Assembly (NCBI RefSeq): GCF_910592395.1
Contig: NC_088314.1
Span: forward strand, 16,157,998 to 16,221,997
From: Lineus longissimus
Taxonomy: Eukaryota; Nemertea; Pilidiophora; Heteronemertea; Lineidae
DNA length: 64,000 nucleotides
Direction of reading: 5' to 3'
Shown: piece after piece, positions 55,926 to 64,000 of the stretch
Layout of the letters: every line of letters starts with the position of its first letter
How positions within the stretch are numbered: the first letter of the stretch is position 1
Position numbers and translations under genes: made by a program
The notes under the pieces: model-generated
Database searches by the model: none
What the model saw: only the letters and a program-made list of their open reading frames with translations
Told to the model about the DNA's origin: nothing

Positions 55926-56489
55926 AGAAGCTATATTGTATTAAGAGACTGAAAAGCCTGCAGCACCCTTTTAAAAAGCTAGGGCAATAAAGAGATATTC
56001 CAGATGCAAGCGTCGATGTCCTGTCAGATATAAGGCACCCCTATTTGCAAATATGTAAAACTTTATCTTGCCCACCTAGCTACTGGTACTGCCTATAGAC
56101 TCCCTTTAGTTTAATGAAACCTTAGAGTAACCATACTGGTTATTCTCAGTTCAAACATGACTATTCATTGCCATGAAATGAAGGCATTTTACAAATAAAC
56201 AGTTACATAGATGAAATAAAATTGCAATTTAAACTGCCAATCAGCGGCCCCATTCCAACCACAATTGTCGTCACAGGTACTGTCACAGTGACAAAAATCA
56301 CTCGTTACGATGGCGCCAATATACGGTTTTGCATTGAAGTACAACACTATGCATCATCAGACATGTCAGAAGAAACGTCGTACATTGAACATGTAGCCTA
56401 GCCCTACCATGCTATTTTAGCAATGATACTTGGTAGAATGACCCTCCAGCATGTCTAAGTACTGTCATAGTCCTGTCCAACTGCCATCT

Positions 56490-59400
56490 TTATTTGCACT
56501 TCGACGTTTTGTAGTTCTGGTAATATATTTTGCATATTTTGACTGATTTCAAGAATGAAACGTATGTGCAGTTTTTCTTGTAACTGATATTACAAAAGTG
56601 TACGCATTCCCTGAAATCCATGGCTTTAAATTGTCTGTCAAGAACAGAAGCGCCAAGGTCACGAAGAGAGCGTCGAATTAATTTGAGGCACCGAATTTCT
56701 GACTGCTTCATCAGAATAGTAACACTGAAGTGCTCGGCTGGCTCTAAAATTTCATATGTGGAACAAGGGGAAAATTGGGAATTAAACAGACTTCGAATGG
56801 TTTTCAGGTAAAAATGAACTAGAGAAACCGCTAAGAAGACAGAAAAGGCTTCTTACTAGTGTAACACATCACTCTTTTAAATCGCTTTTTGTACTTCGTA
56901 GGGACAGTTTTCGTTACGTTAACAAACATGCCAAAAGCGAAAAACAGTGCTGTTTTCACAAGTAATGGGTAAATTCTGTTTTTGAGTTACTGATTTAACT
57001 GACTACAAAGCCGGTGAAAACGACGAAACAGCGACTGTAAAGCCCGCAGCATACTAGCCGCCAACTTCGGCGTTCACTGGCGTTTTTTGCCGCAAGAGTC
57101 CTGAACGCCTGAAAAATCCCTAGTCTGCTACAAACGGCGTCGGCGAACGCCACTTGCCGCCACTTGCCGCAACTAAACGCCAAATATCTAACATGTTTGA
57201 TTTTTGACGCGTGTCAACGCGTTTGAACGGCTGAAGAATCCAGGTGTGCTACGGATGGTCGCCTGACTTGGCGTCGGCGGCGAGGCTATGGCTAATCAGC
57301 TTGCGTCATGATGTCACATGATTTCGCGCTGCATGGCCCAGGATGAGTTAAAATGGCGGAAAAGACGCTACTGGACGCCAACTCTGGGCAGGTGTGCTCT
57401 GACCGGGATCCACTGGCCGCCAACTTTGGCGTCGAGAGGCGTCAGCCGAACGCTTCTTGTCGCCAAAGTTGGCGGCTAGTGTGCGGCGGGCTTAAGACGC
57501 TGTTCTATCGAAAGTTTAACCTCAAAGTCCTCAGTGATCCAAATAATTCAACATTACTCGGAATAATTTACATGTGTTCGCCAACAGTATGAAAGTTATG
57601 TTTCACTGTTCGTTTTATAAGAACACTTGGTTACGTATTAGGAAGATTTGGAGGGCTTTGCACGTCCCAACAATACGATACTGTTTGCCCGACAGTGTAT
57701 GTGTCGAAGTTGCCAAATTTGTGCATATACGTGTGGTGATGTATTCGCCAAAAAGTGAAGGAAGAAAATAAATAAGAGTTACTAATTCATAGTTAATTAC
57801 TAATAGCTGATGATTACATCCACCTTGCATTTATGACTCAATTGCATATCCATTTCAGTGAATAATAATGTTCTCTATCATTTATTGTGTTCCTGTGAAG
57901 ACGTCATTAGAATTGTACTTAAATGAGGTAGTATTTGGCAGAAATGTTTCAGAGTAACATTCACATTATAGATGAATCGCCTAGAATTTGCTCATGAAAT
58001 AAAAAGGGTATGCCACACGCCTATTCTTTACTTCACGAAAAGGATCACTAAGGACTTCAATCTTTCATGGGTTCTTTAGACCACTAATATGCTATATGGC
58101 AAAAATCACTGCTGGGTTTGATGGGTACCTGAATACAGTTGCGCATCTGTTTCTGCCCCGCTATATCATACATGTATAAGTATAACAAACTGAGATACTT
58201 CCCAAAAAATAGATAAACAATATACTAGCAACATTACGAGCACATACCATCGCAGAACCTTTCGAAGTGATAGGCGAACCTCATAGTATAGCCACTACAA
58301 GATACAAACAAATTCTTATCTTCTATGGTATGGCGACTAACACTGCTGATGTGACAGAGTCCGAATAAAACATGCTGCTTGTGACGAAATGCTTGACACC
58401 CACTCAACCCGTGTAGTTTTGCTGTGATGTAATAATCAAAAGATTGGCATTTCAAATTATATTGGTTTTTACGGCAGGTTTCCAAACACTGCTTCAACGT
58501 TGAACGATGCAATGTTTTGTCGTCGTGTTCTGTTATCCAGGCGGATTGTATGCATCTAAATTTGACGTTGTGTCTTTGACAATTTGCTGTTAACGAAGAT
58601 AGTTAATTGTCATCATACATTTCGTAGACTTCCCGTTAGGCACTGCATGCTGTGCAGTACAATACAGCATGATTGGAAAAAACCAATATAATGATTACAT
58701 GTTTAAACGAAAATTTGTTGCGAAATCTACTCCCTTTTACGCGACCGTCTTCTGCTCCGAATTCACATCAACAAATGTCAAAGAAAACATTGCATATTTT
58801 TGCGAAACGTATCATAAGCTGTACATGGAAAAGTTGCCTTCAAGTTTTATTTATTGTTTTATAAATTTGGTGGAACCTCTCTTAGTGGACACCTCTCAAT
58901 TAGGAGACCCAGGTTTTATAATTATAAGGACACTGTTTTTGGTCCCAAACCTACCATTTTCATTCAAATTGACCTCTGTAATCAGGATACCTCTCTAATA
59001 AGGACAGCATATGTCAGTCCCAATGGTGTCCTTAATAGAGATGTTCTAGTGTATTGGTAAATCTGGTGATACACCTCAGAATCGTCCTACCAGATGATAC
59101 TGACAAATTATTGACATATGACCAGTGTTATGCGAGAATTGCCTGATAACGATAAGTAAGATAAAGTAAAAAGGGGAATGCGGCTTATTCCGTTCTGAGT
59201 TTGGATTGAAGAAAATCTACAAAATCTGCACCGTTCACGAAGATTACAATTGCTGACAACATGAGAGACACACGGTAGAGTTCTATCCAAAAACATTACA
59301 TAATTTCCTGATAAAGAGAATGGACCAGTTCAGAAAGAAGCCTTTTCATTAACAGTACGCGGTAAACTGGTCCCTGCGACTAAAGATAAATCGTCCTTTC

Positions 59401-59520
59401 TCGATTTGACTCACCAATGCCATCCTCCTCCTTGAGCACACAGATATATTGAAAATGTGTTGTCAAGAAAGATATCATCAGCATAAGTCGTCTAAATAAA
59501 TGTACGGTGGCCTTCATCAT
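56490..59520 (-). CDS. Secreted double PAN/apple-domain protein, copy 3 (intact)
   Basis: Exons 59415-59520, 58248-58586 and 56490-56830 on the - strand, the same sizes (106, 339, 341 bp) and phases as copy 2; 261 residues. Signal peptide MMKATVHLFRRLMLMISFLT. The first PAN/apple domain has QCLETCRKNQYNLKCQSFDY and continues past the position where copy 1 has its stop (HTIEDKNLFVSCSGYTMRFA). The second domain matches copy 1 almost exactly (MKQSEIRCLKLIRRSLRDLG). The acceptor of exon 2 reads TTAACAG instead of GTTACAG. No disabling change is seen. The protein should be secreted; the ligand is unknown. Confidence 0.75.
57041..57492. mobile_element. Harbinger-type MITE, copy D (intron 2 of PAN gene copy 3)
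   Basis: A 452-bp element with AGCCCGC termini and TAA at 57038-57040 and 57493-57495, at the same site as copies B and C. Confidence 0.85.
58868..59051. mobile_element. pogo/Tigger-type MITE in intron 1 (U3)
   Basis: Homologous to 27799-27978, with a degraded left terminus (TTGGTGGAACCTCTC) and a 4-bp insertion (ATTA) near 58922. Confidence 0.55.
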
Positions 59521-59857
59521 GATACCGCCAATCACCTATCTCCGTTGGCTGAAGGAACCTGAATGTTGGTGGTCTACTGAAAAGGTTGGAATGATCGAGG
59601 ACCAGAATTGAATCACTGAGAAAATCTTGAAAGCAGGTTTTCGTTTGCTAGAGACGTAACGATTTCTCTGAAAGTGTTATATAGTGCTTTTCCTCAAAAC
59701 ATCATTAAAACATAGTCCGTGGGCTGGCGTGCCATGCACATACTCCAGTTTCATTTATCCAAACCGTATCTAAATATTAAAGAAATATCACTTATCATAC
59801 ATATTGGGTGATTTCAAAGATGGTTTTTATTTTTAACACTGAGATTTAGTGTTAATC

Positions 59858-61514
59858 TTAGTGCTTATCTGTGGCAATTAATCCTGCTATCATAGCTTCG
59901 ACCCACATTATATTTGCACAATGAATTTTGCAGGTTCGGATAGGATGATTGTTCCATTGACCTACGAATTCATTTAAGGCACGATTTATTCTGGGAGAAT
60001 AAACATAACGCACAGCAGCAACATGAATTCTTTTAGTATCGGTCGGTGATACCAGCATTTTCCTTATAGAAGAAAATGTCATTAAAAATACAAGTTACAT
60101 CCTCAATTACATCAAGCCATAGTCTATCAATCCGCTGGTTATGGGTAGAAAGACCAGTTATAAACTGCCCCTATTCAGTCCACGAGTCGGCGGGCAGAAA
60201 ATGCATGCTGCATACCGTCTGCAGACTGGGGGTTTTCTCATGAGTCAATAGAATCTAAGGTTTGGAATTAGGGGACCATATCAGTAGTTGCTTTGCGCCA
60301 ACTTTTTTTCAAAGTTTGTTTTCTTATATTTGAATTACCTGTGAATCATCTTGCAGGAAGATTTTTTTTGGGTGTGCATGACAGATGATGTACTTAATAC
60401 AGAACATGTATATTGTATCGGCCTGTTGTGCCTCGTGTGCCTGGTTGATTGGCCGGCAAGGTTGGGTTCGTTTCAAAGGCAGCATTTCATGATAAAAAGT
60501 GCTGAATGACATGGGTAAATATAATTAAAGATAACAGAATGAAGAAACCCAGGGAACAGAAAACCATTGTATATCAAACACCCACCTTGACAGTTCTCCT
60601 CTGTCTCTTGATGTTAAGTGAAAGTACCGGCCTCTTTGACATTCTAAACAGGTGTTGTTAGGCCATATAAAAAATGTTTTCAGGCAAATGTTTATTACTA
60701 CAGTCCTGGTCACAAGATACATCCTAGCTGATTAGCATCATGTAGGCCCTACGTGCTAAATCCGTGCGAGTCACACATACATGTAGGGTGCCAGTGGATG
60801 CACTTGGTTCACAGTTAAAGGAATTTAGGCCTACACCCCAACTCGTGGTGTATCGCAAAGCCTGTTTGCACAACGGCCTAGATAATCTTTGTTCTACAGT
60901 TTGGCATATACCTGAAATGGCCTCTTATTTTTTAGTGTGAAAATCACATTGCAACTGTTGAGATGGTCCCCTAATTCCAGATCTTAATTTTAATACAGAA
61001 GTTGGCTGAAAGCAACTGCTGATATGGTCCCCTTATTCCAGACCTTAGATTCTATTGACTCATGAGAAAACCCTCAGTCTGCAGACGGTATGCAGCATGC
61101 ATTTTCTGCCCGCCGGTCCACGAGTGTTCAACATAATATATCTTGCCGCTTCAATATTCTCCATACCATAGTCAGCTCTCACACGAAGAGGGCATCCATT
61201 CAACGAAACTGCTCCTTTGAAATGATCACACACTACTAACTGCGGCTCCATTGTTAGTCGAACAATGGAGACATAAACATAGCCTGGAATATCCGTCTAT
61301 ACCACCATGGATCACGAAACCCCAGGGATCAATAAGTAATTGTGATTTCCATTGATGTGCCTGTTAATAAAAAGATATTTCAGGATTTCCATTTTGCACA
61401 AAGGTCAATTATTGTGAAGGTAAAATGAATGTCTCAAGAGGAATTAGTCATACCCTGTTGAGAAATGTATGGTTAGAAACGGCATGATCTTTGACTACAA
61501 TGATACAACATACT
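59858..61514 (-). pseudogene. Integrase-type transposase core (U3), interrupted by a foldback
   Basis: 61514-61126 holds the region of the first two catalytic Asp residues ([20 protein letters not shown]). After the inserted element, 60187-59858 reads ITGLSTHNQRIDRLWLDV, then RIHVAAVRYVYSPRINRALN and FVGQWNNHPIRTCKI. At the catalytic Glu position of the RIERLW block this copy has Asp (GAT), unlike the U1 copy (GAA). Upstream sequence with the HTH is missing because the unit ends at 61514. Confidence 0.65.
60188..61115. mobile_element. 928-bp foldback element with 10-bp target duplication (Mutator-like)
   Basis: Long terminal inverted repeats of at least 110 bp begin CGGCGGGCAGAAAATGCATG. The target GTCCACGAGT is duplicated at 60178-60187 and 61116-61125, and the uninterrupted site is seen at about 31166. 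A target duplication of this length with long TIRs points to a Mutator-like MITE. No coding sequence. Confidence 0.85.
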
Positions 61515-62015
61515 GTCTTCTCCCACTTAACCGAGAGCCAGGAAAATGGCTCGAAAATGACTAAGTCCAGAAACATGGCAGTCTGTAGTTTTTTACCGGT
61601 GGGCTGCAAACATTCAATATGACAGCCAATTATAGTGATCAATGGTTATTGGAAGACAACTTTGTAAATGTTGTCAATTCAATAATGCCTGGTCGCGGCC
61701 AGGGCCAGTAATCCCTGCAGTCAGGGATGTAAGTCTATTGCAAGTCCATGTAAATGGTTGACCAATCCAGAGTCTTTCATATGAATTCATTTTATCTATT
61801 CGATTATGGAATCGTTTTCTTGTGGGGGAAATCCAATAAAGGGCACTTTCGTGTCAAATGTCATAATTGTTGTCTGCCATCTTGCTTTGACCACGTTCTT
61901 CTGGTAAGATGCACGCAATCCGATGGATTTTGTGGGTAGGCCTAGCAGGAACCCTGATGATCTTAACGTATGGAATGGAGCATGGAGATGATGTTGACAG
62001 CCCTGACCCTGATAC
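61515..62015. other. Spacer, no gene recognised
   Basis: Short open frames without motifs, followed by a (GAT)n tract at about 62019-62064. Confidence 0.35.
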
Positions 62016-62018
62016 CAC

Positions 62019-62021
62019 TAC

Positions 62022-62064
<43 letters not shown>
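62019..62064 (+). repeat. (GAT)n microsatellite
   Basis: About fifteen consecutive GAT units. Confidence 0.95.
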
Positions 62065-62065
<1 letters not shown>

Positions 62066-62179
62066 TAAACTGCGACATCCTTTGCTAGACACCACCGCAT
62101 TGAACCGCAGACATTTAGACGTTGGATAAGCATACGGGATAACTTGTTTGCACTCAGAGGTAGATTAACTCAAGACCAT

Positions 62180-62236
62180 AGTGCCGTGTTGCCGTTGTCT
62201 CCTCCGTCTTGGAGGAGACAACGGCAACACGGCACT
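62180..62236. other. Perfect 26-bp palindrome with 5-nt loop
   Basis: AGTGCCGTGTTGCCGTTGTC... (62180-62205) is exactly complementary to 62211-62236; the loop is GTCTT. It is GC-balanced and would form a very stable hairpin on either strand. Confidence 0.95.
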
Positions 62237-62502
62237 GACGCACAAGGTAGTGTTGCTTCAAGCATTCTATTCCTCGCTAAATGAATTTCCTTCTTTGTTG
62301 GCCTATACCGACTGGAACAAGTCCACTTCTGTGTCTTGGACGGACGAATAAGTGGCATGATACTTCAGAGCGACTGACCCTGACCATGCCTTTAACAATA
62401 TCAGTATTATTGTTCCTGGGACCTTTATTCCTAGGACTAACATTTCGTTCATACCCGCGGTCATCGCCAATCAATATTTCCGAAGATGTTAAACGTGTTA
62501 GC

Positions 62503-62944
62503 TTTTTTATTTCAGCATACTGGCCCGAAATGGAAAACAATTTGAACAACTGGTTCCTTGAGCGCCGAAGACTTGGTTTCCTTGTTTCCGGTGAGGATAT
62601 TAAAGGGCAAGCTGGAAGAGAATTTCGGCAATGGTGGGCAGAGCTTCCGAACGAAACGAAGGCCGAAAGACAAGAACAGAGACCCCTGCGATTACTTGTC
62701 CATGCATCTGCACATTGGCTTAATAAATTTATGGAAAGGTGAGCTTTATTCCTCTATTGCATGGATCGGTCTTAACGTACGGAATGGATTGTATTCTTTA
62801 ATAAATGCAAATTCCATTTCAGGAAACAAATCGGCTATCGAAGGAAGACCAAAGATTCAAGGGGCCCAAGCTTTGGTTGCCGACTACTACCGGGGAGAGT
62901 TTGCAGAACTCATCAGAGACGCTGATTTTGATGTCATCATGAAC
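62503..62944 (+). pseudogene. pogo/CENP-B-type HTH fragment, spliced and truncated
   Basis: The + frame encodes WPEMENNLNNWFLERRRLGF, LVSGEDIKGQAGREFRQWW and LLVHASAHWLNKFMER, the layout of a CENP-B-type HTH (W...R..G..VSG.DI...A, then ..S..WL..F..R). A donor GTGAGC follows ATGGAAAG at about 62740, and an acceptor CATTTCAG precedes 62821; joining gives ERKQIGYRRKTKDS. A further open stretch (ALVADYYRGEFAELIRDADF) is in another frame, suggesting an indel. Sequence stops where unit U4 begins at 62945. The assignment rests on pattern memory only. Confidence 0.4.
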
Positions 62945-64000
62945 AATGGCTTGAACACCTAAAAAGAACTATTCTTGAATAATATTTTTTGCTCCCAATA
63001 GTGGCAAAATAATCTATGTACCAGATATATTGTGGTGAAGGAACAGTGTGTACTCTGCGGTATATCACACGCCGGCGCCTCAAAGCTCGACCAACTGGGT
63101 CAATTCTTGATAGGCTTTTTCTTATTCTTGATCTCTGGACTAGAATACCTGAAATGAAACAAATTAAAGCATTTTACACCTTGACACCTGTCTTTGACAT
63201 CACAACACATCGCTTGTATTGCAGAAGAATAAAACAATGATGGCCATATGAATTGAAATGGGAAAATAATATGCGTCAGGGTTCAGAATCATTCATGACC
63301 ACAGCCAATCAGGTAAGAGGCCTTGGCCTGTTCAGTGCATATTCTACTGGGAGCGCTCATGCTCCGAATTAATGAACTGGTCCTGGGGTATAAATACTGT
63401 ACATGTAATTGTTGACCATAATCATAAGTGTTTCTCGACATCGTTGGCTAATCAGTCGAATGCGCCCAAGTTCTCCATCTTATTCGTTGTCAGTTATACT
63501 AGAATACTCAACTTTAGATGATTCAAATGAAGATCCACTGCGACGATTCCGCAATGTCCTTTCACTGACACCTGAAGCAATTGACCACCAGTTGAATCCA
63601 ATTCCCCAAAGTTGTTTGACTTGGTGTGCAGGGATGTCGATTGATTGGACGACCAGGTAATCCAGTCCTTATGAGTCCATCATGTCCATGATTAGGCGTT
63701 TATTTTTTTCGCACATTTGCTATAGTACCAGTATTTGGCAAACTGGGTGCGGAAGTGATGAGCAAGGATGAAATCGTGTCATCAAATCGTAGTCGAACGT
63801 CAAGCAACAGAACTAACAGATAGTTTAAAAGTGAATTAAGTGAATGATCACCTTGAGTTCGTTGAGCTTCTGTAGCAATGGTGCAGCAATCTTGGCATAG
63901 TGTTTATTCTTCCCCGGTAATATTCAGCAACATTGACCGCAATGTGTTTATTTAGGCATGAGAAGGGTATATTGTAAGAGACTGAAAAGCCTGTGGCACC
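62945..64000 (-). repeat. Duplicated unit U4 (start only; continues beyond the window)
   Basis: Collinear with U1 from 13308 and U3 from 54912. It includes the integrase HTH region at 63409-63830 (- strand, with the GRPxxDIPAxQVKQLWGIGF pattern broken by an extra T near 63643) and the preceding conserved exon up to about 63960. By analogy a further PAN gene copy is expected just past the right edge. Confidence 0.75.

Larger units (their letters stand above)
54739..61514 (-). repeat. Duplicated unit U3 (integrase fragments plus PAN gene copy 3)
   Basis: Nearly identical to U1 through the HTH and PAN gene, including the shared 440-bp deletion near 56406. It lacks the upstream 2-kb stretch present in U2 (between about 59790 and the integrase tail), and its integrase end is interrupted by the 928-bp foldback at 60188-61115. 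Confidence 0.8.

Overview
This is eukaryotic, animal-type DNA. Genes are split by introns with GT/AG signals, there are no operons, and most of the window is transposon-derived. GC content looks close to 40 percent. The mix of families (Harbinger-like, rve-integrase, Penelope, BEL/Pao and CR1-like elements, many foldback MITEs) together with small secreted PAN/apple-domain genes suggests a marine invertebrate. I cannot name the species.

Layout. 1-2.1 kb: a Harbinger-type MITE, an unidentified repeat copy and minisatellites. 3.0-5.45 kb: a two-exon (or more) secreted-protein gene on the + strand with a minisatellite in its intron. 5.6-6.2 kb: a small TIR element carrying a ZSWIM3/MULE-like first exon. 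7-10.7 kb: a decayed Penelope-like element and a decayed non-LTR reverse transcriptase, both on the - strand. 10.9-31.6 kb and 54.7-64 kb: a duplicated unit of roughly 7-9 kb. Each full unit holds a three-exon, - strand gene for a secreted double PAN/apple protein, flanked by pieces of an rve-type integrase transposon. Copies 2 and 3 of the gene look intact (261 codons), copy 1 has a stop codon, copy 0 keeps only its last exon, and copy 4 runs off the window. 34-37.9 kb: a CR1-like non-LTR element split by an unclassified 3.1-kb repeat, which recurs at 50.9-53.6 kb. 38.9-47.9 kb: two Harbinger-superfamily DNA transposons in direct tandem. 48.9-50.0 kb: diverged tandem repeats, each with an AGGTCA-N3-AGGTCA motif. 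53.8-54.7 kb: a deleted BEL/Pao pol. 62.2-62.9 kb: a pogo/CENP-B-type DNA-binding fragment.

The most notable part is the Harbinger pair. Element 2 (45298-47931) has matching TIRs, an uninterrupted 344-aa DDE nuclease and a spliced 243-aa Myb/SANT-like partner, so it looks potentially autonomous. Element 1 (38886-45294) has the same two genes, with a 1-nt frameshift in the nuclease. It also carries about 3.8 kb of extra cargo between its left TIR and the core: a spliced SAM-domain gene, a GC-rich tandem array, a TTAA-flanked double-hairpin MITE and another foldback. The two elements abut and share one CAG triplet, and CAG also flanks the outer ends.

All gene models were read by eye from codon structure and splice signals. 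Family names come from remembered motif patterns, not from database searches.
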